8,006 bases of DNA from an uncultured Pseudoxanthomonas sp. (GCA_946886405.1 CAMPIO010000129.1:1-8006), one strand, 5' to 3'; shown: positions 1-7,129, numbered from the stretch's first letter. Program-made: numbers and translations. Notes: a model not told the origin generated them from the letters alone.

Positions 1-49
1 GCGTCAGGCTGCTGCGCAACGGAGCGCGGCGTGGGTTCAAGGTATGCAT
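1..49 (-). CDS. 5' end of an unidentified gene downstream of dctA (truncated by window edge)
   Basis: Only the first 16 codons are inside the window; they read MHTLNPRRAPLRSSLT. The start ATG (49-47) has a very good Shine-Dalgarno sequence, GAGGAGGG at 65-58 on the minus strand, 8 nt upstream, which is the main reason to believe the gene. It begins 38 nt after the dctA stop on the same strand, and I see no terminator hairpin in between, so it is probably in the dctA operon. The arginine-rich start (RR at residues 7-8, R12) followed by small residues resembles the positive n-region of a Sec signal peptide. An outer-membrane porin for dicarboxylates would fit the context, but that is a guess; the visible part does not identify a family. 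Confidence 0.6.
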   Translation of the reverse strand, partial: MHTLNPRRAPLRSSLT

Positions 50-87
50 CGTTCAGTCCCTCCTCTGAAGACGTGGTGTGGCCGGCG

Positions 88-1443
88 TCAGTCGGCCGTG
101 AGTCGTGTCGGGTCGCCCGGGCCGGCGGCCGGATCGAGCGCGGCGGCGATCGGTGCGGATGGCCCGCCCAGCGCGCGTGCCAGCGCGTCGCGGTCGAGCG
201 CGTTCTCCCAGCGCGCGACCACCAGCGTGGCCACCGCGTTGCCGGTGAAGTTGGTCAGCGAGCGGCATTCGCTCATGAAGCGGTCGATGCCCAGGATCAG
301 CGCCATGCCGGCCACCGGTACTTCGGGCACGACGGCAAGCGTGGCCGCCAGCGTGATGAAGCCGGCGCCGGTCACGCCCGCGGCGCCCTTCGAGCTCAGC
401 ATCGCCACCAGCAGCAACATGATCTGGTGGCCCAGGCTCAGTTCGGTATTGGTGGCCTGCGCGATGAACAACGCCGCCAGCGTCATGTAGATGTTGGTGC
501 CGTCCAGGTTGAACGAGTAGCCCGTCGGCACGACCAGCCCGACCACCGATTTGGACGCACCGGCGCGCTCCATCTTCTCCATCAGCGACGGCAGTGCGGA
601 CTCGGACGACGACGTGCCCAGCACCAGCAGCAGCTCCGCCTTGAGATAGCGGATCAGGCGGAAGATCGAGAACCCGCACCACCACGACACCAGGCCGAGG
701 ATGACGATCACGAACAGCAGCGAAGTCAGATAGAACGACCCGACCAGCCACGCCAGGTTGACCAGCATGCCCACGCCGTACTTGCCGATGGTGAAGGCGA
801 TGGCGCCGAACGCACCGATCGGCGCCGCGCGCATCAGGATGTGCACCAGGCGGAACACCGGGGTGGTCAGCGCCTCCAGCAGGCTCAGCACGGGCCGGCC
901 CTTCTCGCCCACCAACGCCAGCGACAGGCCGAACAGCACGGCAACGAACAGCACCTGCAGGATGTTGTCGCCCACCAGCGGACTGACCAGCGTCTTCGGG
1001 ATGATGTCCATCAGGAAGCCGACCAGCGACAGTTCGTGCGATTTCTGCACGTAGTCCTGCACCGCGGACTGGTCCAGGTCGGCCGGATTGATGTTCATGC
1101 CGGCGCCGGGCTGCACCACGTGCGCCACGATCATGCCGATCACCAGCGCCAGCGTGGAGAAGAACAGGAAGTACGCCATCGCCTTGGCGAATACGCGGCC
1201 CACCGTGCGCAGTTGGGTCATGCCGGCGATGCCGGTGACGATGGTCAGGAAGATCACCGGCGCGATGATCATCTTCACCAGCTTGATGAAGGCATCGCCC
1301 AGCGGCTTCATCGATTCGGCGAACGCGGGCTCGAAGTGACCCAGCAGCGCGCCCAGCACGATGGCCACGATCACCTGGAAGTAAAGCTGCCTGTACAGCG
1401 GCTGCTTCGGCGGCGGCACGAACGGGGTATCGGCCAGATGCAT
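88..1443 (-). CDS. dctA: C4-dicarboxylate:proton symporter DctA (DAACS family)
   Basis: This 451-residue inner-membrane protein imports succinate, fumarate, malate and related acids driven by the proton gradient. It matches E. coli DctA (about 428 residues) along almost its whole length, beginning at [20 protein letters not shown]. The serine-rich re-entrant loop GTSSSES covers residues 276-282, and the NLDGT motif of the unwound TM7 is at 312-316. In the TM8 signature [16 protein letters not shown] (387-402), D387, R394 and N398 line up with the substrate-site residues D390, R397 and N401 of GltPh. S391 replaces the aspartate that binds the amino group in acidic amino-acid carriers, as expected for a dicarboxylate carrier. 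The N-terminus is about 12 residues longer than in E. coli and proline-rich; the C-terminal tail is Ala/Pro-rich and probably cytoplasmic. Start ATG 1443 has GGAG (1454-1451) 7 nt upstream. It is transcribed divergently from the sensor kinase across a shared regulatory region. Confidence 0.96.
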   Translation of the reverse strand: MHLADTPFVPPPKQPLYRQLYFQVIVAIVLGALLGHFEPAFAESMKPLGDAFIKLVKMIIAPVIFLTIVTGIAGMTQLRTVGRVFAKAMAYFLFFSTLALVIGMIVAHVVQPGAGMNINPADLDQSAVQDYVQKSHELSLVGFLMDIIPKTLVSPLVGDNILQVLFVAVLFGLSLALVGEKGRPVLSLLEALTTPVFRLVHILMRAAPIGAFGAIAFTIGKYGVGMLVNLAWLVGSFYLTSLLFVIVILGLVSWWCGFSIFRLIRYLKAELLLVLGTSSSESALPSLMEKMERAGASKSVVGLVVPTGYSFNLDGTNIYMTLAALFIAQATNTELSLGHQIMLLLVAMLSSKGAAGVTGAGFITLAATLAVVPEVPVAGMALILGIDRFMSECRSLTNFTGNAVATLVVARWENALDRDALARALGGPSAPIAAALDPAAGPGDPTRLTAD

Positions 1444-1492
1444 GGGAAAACTCCGGGACGGATGGCGTCGCCCACGGAACCGGGGCCGGCAT

Positions 1493-1498
1493 GTTGTA
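1493..1498 (-). promoter_or_regulatory. possible -10 element of the dctA promoter
   Basis: Read on the minus strand this is TACAAC, matching TATAAT at 4 of 6 positions. The -35 hexamer at the usual spacing is poor, as expected for an activator-dependent promoter. Transcription would start near 1486, giving a leader of about 40 nt, and the centre of the 23-bp palindrome (1525) would lie near -40, the usual place for an activator that contacts RNA polymerase next to the -35 region. In this G+C-rich DNA such a weak match could be chance; the support is positional. Confidence 0.3.
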
Positions 1499-1513
1499 CC
1501 CCCGCAGCCCCGC

Positions 1514-1536
1514 AGTACCGATAACCTATTGGTACT
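1514..1536. promoter_or_regulatory. 23-bp near-perfect palindrome, candidate operator in the dctA / kinase divergent promoter
   Basis: The outer arms are AGTACC (1514-1519) and GGTACT (1531-1536), a perfect 6-bp inverted repeat. Inside them, ATA (1521-1523) pairs with TAT (1527-1529) around a central ACC. Nine of ten positions per half-site match, the exception being G1520 opposite T1530. The element is A+T-richer than its surroundings, lies about 70 bp upstream of the dctA start and about 55 bp upstream of the kinase start, and has no run of T after it, so it is better explained as a protein-binding site than as a terminator. A dimeric NarL/FixJ-type regulator is a reasonable binder, and the one encoded at 5176-5817 is the obvious candidate. 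The assignment is inferred, not read from a known consensus. Confidence 0.6.
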
Positions 1537-1544
1537 AGCCCGCC

Positions 1545-1565
1545 CGGGATCCTGCCCGGATCCCG
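1545..1565. repeat. 8-bp inverted repeat with 5-nt loop upstream of the kinase gene
   Basis: The arms CGGGATCC (1545-1552) and GGATCCCG (1558-1565) are perfectly complementary around the loop TGCCC. They could form a strong hairpin in DNA, or in RNA if transcription toward the kinase begins upstream of it. No T-tract follows on either strand, so it does not look like an intrinsic terminator for a gene in the window. It may be a second protein-binding site in the divergent promoter; it is unrelated in sequence to the 1514-1536 palindrome. Confidence 0.45.
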
Positions 1566-1576
1566 CGCTGCGCCCG

Positions 1577-1582
1577 TAGACT
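1577..1582 (+). promoter_or_regulatory. possible -10 element of the kinase gene, implying a leaderless start
   Basis: TAGACT matches TATAAT at 4 of 6 positions, including the key T1, A2 and T6. It ends 7 nt before the ATG at 1590, so transcription would begin at or next to the start codon. That agrees with the absence of any Shine-Dalgarno sequence in the purine-poor stretch just before the ATG. Leaderless mRNAs with this layout are common in several high-GC lineages. The -35 region is not recognisable. Confidence 0.35.
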
Positions 1583-1589
1583 GCGGCCC

Positions 1590-4235
1590 ATGCCGCGCAC
1601 CCGCCGCCTCCGCCAGATCCTGCTCGTCGTGCTGGCGATCCTCGGCGGCGCCGCGCTGGTCATGACCCTGGCCTACCATTGGGCCGGCGGTCGCGCGCAG
1701 CGCGCCGAAACGACGCAGCTGGAGCGCCAGCTCGACCTGCACGCGCAGGCACTGCAGCAGCGCATCGACCGCTATCGCACGCTGCCCCAGGTGCTGGCGC
1801 AGGATCCGGACCTGCGCGATGCGCTGGCCTCGCCGGTGGACGACGCGCGCCGCAACGCGCTCAACCAACGCCTGGAAGACGCCAACAGCGTCACCCGCTC
1901 TTCCACGCTGACGCTGATCGACCGCCGCGGCATTGCGCTGGCGGCCAGCAATTGGCGCGAACCCACCAGCAACGTCGGTGAAGACTACAGCTTCCGCCCC
2001 TACGTGAAGCAGGCGCTGCGCGACGGGCAGGGCCAGTTCTACGGGATCGGCCTGACCACGGGCGAACCCGGCTACTTCCTGTCGCAGGCGATCGTCGGCC
2101 GCGAAGGCGACGTCATCGGCCTGGTCGTCATCAAGATCGAACTCGACGCGCTGGAGCAGGAGTGGTTGCAGACGCCCGACATCGTACTGGTCAGCGACGC
2201 ACACGGCGTGGTCTTCCTCGCCAGCCAGGACGCATGGCGCTATCGCACACTGCGGCCGTTGACCGATGCGGACCGACGCGAACTGACCGCCACGCGCCAG
2301 TACGCGCGCCAGATGCTCACGCCCTTGCAGTGGCAGGATCTCTCGGCACCGGGCGATGGTGCCCGTCGCGTGCAGATGCGCGATCCGGCGCAGGCGGACG
2401 CCGTGCTGTGGCAATCGATGGCGCTGCCCGGCGAAGGCTGGCAGTTGCACCTGCTGCACGATGCCTCGGCCATCGCCGCGGCCGGCCGCACCGCCGCCGT
2501 CGCAGCCGGTGGCGGCTGGCTGGCGCTGTCTTTCCTCGCCTTGTTCATGCAGCAGCGCCGCCGCACCGCGCTGCTGCAACGACGCAGCCGCGAGGAACTG
2601 GAAGTGGTGCTGCAGCAGCACGCGCAGGAACTGCGTACCGCGCAGGACGGCATCGTCGAGGCCGCGCGCTCGGCCGACGCCGGCCTCAGCCGCAGCCTGG
2701 AGCACCTGCCGCAGGGCGTGGTCATCATCGACGCGGACCTGCGGCTGGTCGCCTGGAACTCGCGCTACATGGACCTGTTCCGGTTCCCCCCGGACCTGAT
2801 CCACGTCGGGCGTCCGATCGAGGATGTGTTCCGCCACAACGCGCGCCGTGGCCTGCTGGGACCGGGACCGGTCGAAGACGCGATCCAGCGCCGACTGGAA
2901 CACCTGCGCAGCGGCAAGCCGCACATGCGCGAGAGCGAGAAGGACGACGGCGTGGTGCTGGAGATCCGCGGCAATCCGCTGCCGGACGGCGGCTTCGTCA
3001 CCAGCTACGCGGACATCACCAGCTACAAGAACGCCGCGCGCGAACTGCGCTCATTGGCGGATGCGCTGGAACACCGCGTCGAGGAACGCACGCGCGCGCT
3101 CGCCGATGCCACCCGGGCCGCCGAGAACGCCAACCGCTACAAGACCCGCTTCGTCGCCTCGGCCGTGCACGACCTGTTGCAACCACTGAACGCCGCACGC
3201 ATGTTCGTGTCCGCGTTGCGTGGCCGTCTGCATGACGACGAGACCCGGAGCATCGCCGACCACGTCGACAATGCGCTGACCGCCCAGGACGCCATCCTCA
3301 ACAGCCTGCTCGACATCGCACGGCTGGAATCCGGCGCGCTGCCGACGCGCGTGCGCGACTTCGCGCTGTCTCCCTTGCTGGAGACGCTGCTGCGGGAATT
3401 CGGCATGGTTGCCGAGGGTCGCGGACTGGAGCTGACCGGCATTCCCACGCGCGCCGTCGTCCGCAGCGACGAAGCGCTGCTGCGCCGCATCCTGCAGAAC
3501 TTCCTGTCGAACGCGATCCGCTACACGCCGCGCGGCCGCGTGCTGCTTGGCGTGCGCCGCGCCGGCGACCTTGTGCGCATCGAGGTGCACGATCAGGGAC
3601 CGGGCATTCCCGAGAGCCTGCAGGCGGAGATCTTCGAAGAGTTCCGCCGCCTCAACGACGGCGTCGCCAGCGACCGGGGTGCCGGCCTGGGCCTGGCCAT
3701 CGTCGAACGCATCGGCCGGCTGCTGGGGCACCGCATCGGCCTGCGCTCGCAGCTCGGCCTCGGCAGTGTGTTCTGGGTCGAACTGCCGCGCGGTGCCGCC
3801 GACGCGGTCACGGTGGAGGCTTCGTCGGTCGTCGCGGACGTCGACGATGGCTCGCCGCTGCGCGGCCGCCGCGTGTGGTGCGTCGACGACGACCCGCGTG
3901 TCTGCGGCGCGACGCGCGCGCTACTGGAACGCTGGGACTGCGAGGTGGCACTGGCGGCCGGACCGGACGACGCGATGGCAGCGGCGACACCGGGCGGCGC
4001 ACCCGACCTGGTGCTGCTCGACGTGCGGCTGGGCGAGACGGACGGCCCGTCGCTGTACGCCCGCCTGTGCGGACGCTGGGGCAGTGCGCCGCCGGTGATC
4101 CTGGTCACCGCCGAGCGCGACGAGGCGCTGCGTGCGCTGGCGCTGGAACGTGGCTGGGGTTTCCTCGCCAAACCCGTGAAGCCAGCGGCACTGCGCGCGC
4201 TGATGACCCAACTCCACGTGCGCCGCACGCGCTGA
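1590..4235 (+). CDS. hybrid sensor histidine kinase with DctB-like periplasmic sensor, PAS, HisKA, HATPase and receiver domains
   Basis: This 881-residue inner-membrane kinase probably senses external C4-dicarboxylates. TM1 spans about residues 9-31 and TM2 about 301-321. The periplasmic region between them resembles the double-PDC (Cache) sensor of Dct[15 protein letters not shown] near residue 61, LAASNW (117-122), the SFRPY segment (134-138), [13 protein letters not shown] (154-166) and conserved K182. A PAS domain of the PAS_7 type follows (about 368-485), then a coiled coil (about 487-515). The H-box is [13 protein letters not shown] with phospho-acceptor H527. ATPase boxes are N641, DQGPGIPE (668-675) and GAGLGLAI (697-704). 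The C-terminal receiver (about 760-878) is intact: acidic pocket D766-D768, phospho-acceptor D811, T840 and K861. No Hpt domain is present. This cytoplasmic layout is typical of kinases paired with NarL/LuxR regulators (CrbS/CrbR type), not of DctB, which pairs with the NtrC-type DctD. The divergent dctA is the likely target, and the regulator at 5176-5817 the likely partner. Confidence 0.93.
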   Translation: MPRTRRLRQILLVVLAILGGAALVMTLAYHWAGGRAQRAETTQLERQLDLHAQALQQRIDRYRTLPQVLAQDPDLRDALASPVDDARRNALNQRLEDANSVTRSSTLTLIDRRGIALAASNWREPTSNVGEDYSFRPYVKQALRDGQGQFYGIGLTTGEPGYFLSQAIVGREGDVIGLVVIKIELDALEQEWLQTPDIVLVSDAHGVVFLASQDAWRYRTLRPLTDADRRELTATRQYARQMLTPLQWQDLSAPGDGARRVQMRDPAQADAVLWQSMALPGEGWQLHLLHDASAIAAAGRTAAVAAGGGWLALSFLALFMQQRRRTALLQRRSREELEVVLQQHAQELRTAQDGIVEAARSADAGLSRSLEHLPQGVVIIDADLRLVAWNSRYMDLFRFPPDLIHVGRPIEDVFRHNARRGLLGPGPVEDAIQRRLEHLRSGKPHMRESEKDDGVVLEIRGNPLPDGGFVTSYADITSYKNAARELRSLADALEHRVEERTRALADATRAAENANRYKTRFVASAVHDLLQPLNAARMFVSALRGRLHDDETRSIADHVDNALTAQDAILNSLLDIARLESGALPTRVRDFALSPLLETLLREFGMVAEGRGLELTGIPTRAVVRSDEALLRRILQNFLSNAIRYTPRGRVLLGVRRAGDLVRIEVHDQGPGIPESLQAEIFEEFRRLNDGVASDRGAGLGLAIVERIGRLLGHRIGLRSQLGLGSVFWVELPRGAADAVTVEASSVVADVDDGSPLRGRRVWCVDDDPRVCGATRALLERWDCEVALAAGPDDAMAAATPGGAPDLVLLDVRLGETDGPSLYARLCGRWGSAPPVILVTAERDEALRALALERGWGFLAKPVKPAALRALMTQLHVRRTR

Positions 4236-4251
4236 GGCCCACGACGATGCC

Positions 4252-5172
4252 GTGCCGATGCTGACCTACGTCATCCCCGTCCTCGCTATCGTGTTGCTCG
4301 GCGCCGCGCTGCGACGGATGCGCTACGTACCCGACGGCCTGTTCCCGGCGATGGAGTGGTTTTCCTTCTACGTGGCCTTCCCCGCGCTGCTGTTCGTCGG
4401 CGCCGCGCGATTGAAACTGTCCGCCACCGACGCGGTCGACCTGTCGCTGGCGGCATTGCTGCCCACGCTGCTGCTGACCCTCGTGGTGGTGCTGGCGGTG
4501 CGGGTCGCGCCGCGCCTGTCCGGTCCCAGCCGGTCCTCCGTCGTGCAGGGCGCGGTGCGGCCGAGCAGCTACTTCGGCCTGGCGGTCGCGGCGCTGCTGT
4601 TCCCGCCGGACACCACCGCGATGGTGATGCTGGCGTTGGCGATCTGCCTGCCGGTGGTCAACGTCATCGCGGTGATCGCGCTCGCGGTCTGGGGCCATGG
4701 CGATGCCAGTGCACGCGGCATCGCGCGGGCACTGGCGCGCAATCCGATCATCCTGGCAACGCTGGCCGGCCTGCTGTTCAACCTCAGCGGCCTGCCGCTG
4801 CCGGTACCGCTGGCGGCCACGCTCGACATCCTCGCCGATGCCGCGCTGGCGCTGGGACTGCTGTGCGTGGGGGGTGGCCTGCAGTTCCGGCGCGCCGAGG
4901 TGCGTCCGCTGCTGCTGGGCGCCACCTCCGCGCTGAAGCTGCTCGCCCTGCCGCTGCTGGCCGTGCTGCTGTGCCGGTGGCTGGATGCCAGCGCGGCGGT
5001 GACGACGGCGGCCTGCTTCTACGCCGCGCTGCCGACCGCGTCCAACGCGTACATCATGGCGCGGCAGATGGGCGGCGATGCGCCGCTGATGGCCTCGCTG
5101 GTGACGTGGCAGACACTCGCCGCCGCCGCCACCGTGCCGCTGGCGATGCAGCTGCCGGCCTGGCTGGGCTAA
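4252..5172 (+). CDS. AEC (auxin efflux carrier) family permease, likely organic-acid transporter
   Basis: The product, 306 residues from GTG 4252 or 304 from ATG 4258, is a hydrophobic inner-membrane protein with about ten predicted transmembrane segments, near the usual family length. Family signatures include QGAVRPSSYFGLA (99-111), the second-half motif RNPIILATLAGLLFNLSGLPLP starting near 163, and PTASNAYIMARQMGGD (261-276). Bacterial AEC proteins include MdcF-like malonate carriers; the substrate here cannot be read from sequence. The start is ambiguous: no strong Shine-Dalgarno sequence is visible, only GAGG overlapping the kinase stop (4234-4237), so translation is probably coupled to the kinase gene, which ends 16 nt upstream. 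Co-transcription with the kinase suggests carriage of a related dicarboxylate or monocarboxylate. The stop lies 3 bp from the stop of the convergent response-regulator gene. Confidence 0.9.
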   Translation: MPMLTYVIPVLAIVLLGAALRRMRYVPDGLFPAMEWFSFYVAFPALLFVGAARLKLSATDAVDLSLAALLPTLLLTLVVVLAVRVAPRLSGPSRSSVVQGAVRPSSYFGLAVAALLFPPDTTAMVMLALAICLPVVNVIAVIALAVWGHGDASARGIARALARNPIILATLAGLLFNLSGLPLPVPLAATLDILADAALALGLLCVGGGLQFRRAEVRPLLLGATSALKLLALPLLAVLLCRWLDASAAVTTAACFYAALPTASNAYIMARQMGGDAPLMASLVTWQTLAAAATVPLAMQLPAWLG

Positions 5173-5175
5173 GCC

Positions 5176-5817
5176 TCATTCGAGCGGCGGACCTTCCGGT
5201 TCCAGCGATTTCACCAGCACCGCCGCCTGCGTGCGGCTGTGGCATTCCAGTTTCTTCAGGATCGCGGTGACGTGCACTTTCACGGTGTTCTCGGCCAGGC
5301 CGAGTTCGTGCGCGATCTGCTTGTTGAGCAGGCCATCGGCCAGGCACAGCAGCACGCGGAACTGCTGCGGCGTCAGTTGCGCCAGGCGCGCCGCGAGCGC
5401 CGCGTCCTGCTCCGAACGTTCGACGGTGAGTGGCGGAAACCACGCGCCGCCGTCGAGCACCGCCGTCACCGCCTCGCCGATGGTCTCGGCCGGCGACGAC
5501 TTGGGAATGAAGCCGGCGGCACCGAACTGCTGCGCACGCCGGATCACCCGCGGGTGCTCGTTCGACGAGATGACGACCACCGGCACCTCCGGATGTTCGC
5601 CACGCACGTGCAGCAGCGCGGAGAAGCCGTGGGCGCCCGGCATGGTCAGGTCGAGCAGCACCAGGTCGGCATCGGGCCGTGCGTCGAGCCCCTGGCCCAG
5701 GCTGGCGGCGCTGGCGGCCTCGACCACGGTGGCGCCGGGCAGCGCCTCGCGCAGCGCGTGGATCACGGCGGCGCGGAACAGCGGATGGTCGTCGGCCACC
5801 AGGATCGTCGTGCTCAT
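5176..5817 (-). CDS. NarL/FixJ-family response regulator with LuxR-type HTH
   Basis: The 213-residue cytoplasmic protein has an N-terminal receiver (about 3-120) and a C-terminal LuxR-type helix-turn-helix (about 148-205). The receiver is complete: D9-D10 acidic pair, phospho-acceptor D56 in LVLLDLTMPG, S84 at the switch position and K106 in FIPKSSP. The DNA-binding domain carries LTPQQFRVLLCLADGLLNKQ followed by the recognition-helix segment ENTVKVHVTAILKKL. Such regulators activate sigma-70 promoters by binding inverted repeats as dimers after phosphorylation. It is the only response regulator with an output domain in the window, so it probably pairs with the hybrid kinase and may bind the palindrome at 1514-1536. 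The start ATG is preceded by only a weak GGCGG. The QEGLA-protein gene ends 48 nt upstream on the same strand, so the two may be co-transcribed. Confidence 0.93.
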   Translation of the reverse strand: MSTTILVADDHPLFRAAVIHALREALPGATVVEAASAASLGQGLDARPDADLVLLDLTMPGAHGFSALLHVRGEHPEVPVVVISSNEHPRVIRRAQQFGAAGFIPKSSPAETIGEAVTAVLDGGAWFPPLTVERSEQDAALAARLAQLTPQQFRVLLCLADGLLNKQIAHELGLAENTVKVHVTAILKKLECHSRTQAAVLVKSLEPEGPPLE

Positions 5818-5835
5818 GCCGCCAGTGTGCCACCG

Positions 5836-5849
5836 GCGGCGCGCGCCGC
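5836..5849. repeat. 14-bp perfect GC palindrome between the QEGLA-protein and response-regulator genes
   Basis: GCGGCGCGCGCCGC is its own reverse complement and occupies part of the 48-nt gap between the two minus-strand genes. As RNA it could fold only with a very small loop, and no T-tract follows, so it is a weak terminator candidate at best. It might reduce read-through into the regulator gene or bind a protein; chance is likely in DNA this rich in GC. Confidence 0.25.
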
Positions 5850-5865
5850 GCCTACCACTTTCCGG

Positions 5866-7104
5866 CTAGGTGTCCGTCGACAGCTTGTCCAGGCGGATCC
5901 GGTTGGCGAACAGCGAGAACGCCAGCATGCCGGCGAGGCCGTTGGCGCGACTGACCCAACTCGGCAGCCAGCGCGGCGGCACCAGCACGCCGGCGTCGAA
6001 CATCGGCTCGAACATGCCCACGTCCTCCAGCGTCATCTTGCCGGCGAACAGGCGACGGCATACCCGCAGCCGGTCCTGCTGCAGCGAGCGGCGGAAGAAC
6101 GTGTGTACACCGATCAGGCCACGCAGGTAGACCGTGTCCTTGGTGAACGCCGCGCCGCCAGAGGTGGGCACGCCGCGGAACACGCGTTGTGCGGACGAGA
6201 AACTCTCCGCGGGGTTCTGCCCCGCGTCGGTGAAGTAGCGGAACACCTCGATGAAGTCGGCGCCGGCCAGCGCCATCGCCACCGCCTCGATGCGCAGGCT
6301 GATGCGCTTCATCCGTTCGATGTCGATGCTGCCGGTGATCTGTTCGGCGAAGGTCGCCAACCCTTCCTGCGTGGCGGTGACGCGCGGCGAGGCCAGCGCC
6401 AGGCTCGGCAGCACGGTCTGCTCGCGGCCGTTCAACGCGGTGAGCGAATGCACCAGCGCTTCGTGCTGCAGCAGCTGGCGGCGGTCGTAGTCGCTGAAGG
6501 CGGCACCGTGGCGCAGGCGGATACGGGTGGCGCCTGCGGCGGCCTTCGCGATCAGGTTGCGGTCCAGCTCCACGGTGATGACGCGGCCGTCGAAAAAATC
6601 GTCCAGGTCCGCCTGCAACTGCAACTGCAGGGCCGTCGCCGACACCGGAATCTGTTCCTCGGGCGACAGCAGCTCATGGTCGAGCTCATTGGCAATCGCG
6701 ATGAAATGGCCAGCGGCATCGCGCGTGGTCGGACCGTCGCCGGGCAGGCAGGCTTCCGGCGTCCCGAACAGCGCGATCGAATGCGTGGTCACCGCTGGCG
6801 TGCCCAGCGTTTCCAGCAGCTGTGCCGCGATGTCCCAACTGCGTACCGACTCGCGCAGGTAGCACCCCAGCGGATGCGCCTCATCGGCGGCGGCGGCGAT
6901 GGCGGCGAGTTCGCGCCGCGCCTCGGTGAAGTCCAGCCGAGGGTAGGCGATCACCGGCAGCTGCGGCTGGCCGCGCGCGACGCCATCGAGGAACGGCGCC
7001 TGCACGTCGGCCGGCCAACTGGCCAGGCTGAGCAGCTTGATGCCACGCACCGCCTTGACCAGGCGTGCGTCGAGCGCGGCGTGATGGGCGATATCGGCGT
7101 GCAT
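5866..7104 (-). CDS. DUF1704 / QEGLA-motif protein (flavohemoglobin expression-modulating family), putative zinc carboxypeptidase
   Basis: The 412-residue protein belongs to the family annotated as flavohemoglobin expression-modulating QEGLA motif protein (TIGR02421, DUF1704). The name-giving motif is complete at Q246-A250. A zinc-peptidase-like HEALVH (HExxxH) lies at 214-219, and E247 of QEGLA follows 28 residues after its second histidine. Eukaryotic DUF1704 proteins of the MATCAP/KIAA0895 group are tyrosine carboxypeptidases using an HExxxH plus downstream glutamate. I therefore infer that H214, H219 and E247 bind zinc and E215 is catalytic; the bacterial substrate is unknown. No signal peptide is visible. 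A weakly hydrophobic stretch near the C-terminus (GLAGMLAFSLFANR) may be a buried helix. The start is well set: AGGGAGGG (7116-7109) lies 4 nt before ATG 7104. No flavohemoglobin gene, and no glutathione-synthetase-like or N-formylglutamate amidohydrolase-like neighbour, is in the window. Confidence 0.9.
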   Translation of the reverse strand: MHADIAHHAALDARLVKAVRGIKLLSLASWPADVQAPFLDGVARGQPQLPVIAYPRLDFTEARRELAAIAAAADEAHPLGCYLRESVRSWDIAAQLLETLGTPAVTTHSIALFGTPEACLPGDGPTTRDAAGHFIAIANELDHELLSPEEQIPVSATALQLQLQADLDDFFDGRVITVELDRNLIAKAAAGATRIRLRHGAAFSDYDRRQLLQHEALVHSLTALNGREQTVLPSLALASPRVTATQEGLATFAEQITGSIDIERMKRISLRIEAVAMALAGADFIEVFRYFTDAGQNPAESFSSAQRVFRGVPTSGGAAFTKDTVYLRGLIGVHTFFRRSLQQDRLRVCRRLFAGKMTLEDVGMFEPMFDAGVLVPPRWLPSWVSRANGLAGMLAFSLFANRIRLDKLSTDT

Positions 7105-7123
7105 GCGTCCCTCCCTGGCTCAC

Positions 7124-7129
7124 ACTTTA
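7124..7129 (-). promoter_or_regulatory. possible -10 element of the QEGLA-protein gene
   Basis: Read on the minus strand this is TAAAGT, 4 of 6 matches to TATAAT. Transcription would begin near 7117, giving a very short leader that just includes the Shine-Dalgarno sequence at 7116-7109. No convincing -35 hexamer lies 17 nt upstream. The support is weak and mainly positional. Confidence 0.25.

Noticed and set aside
31..1524. Long open frames (nearly 500 codons) on the plus strand and in another minus frame across dctA
   Set aside because: They lie over a gene with full-length DctA similarity, are rich in Arg, His, Gln and Ala, and show no family motif. This is the expected shadow of high-GC coding DNA.
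1371..2924. A 517-codon minus-strand frame antisense to the first half of the kinase gene
   Set aside because: Same shadow composition, and it overlaps the dctA start and the divergent promoter; no recognisable domain.
4803..4808. GGTACC inside the permease gene, resembling the operator arms
   Set aside because: It is a single 6-bp palindrome within coding sequence, without the paired arm at the right spacing.
5836..5849. GC palindrome considered as an intrinsic terminator for the QEGLA gene
   Set aside because: No T-tract follows on the minus strand and the perfect palindrome leaves almost no loop; listed only as a low-confidence repeat.
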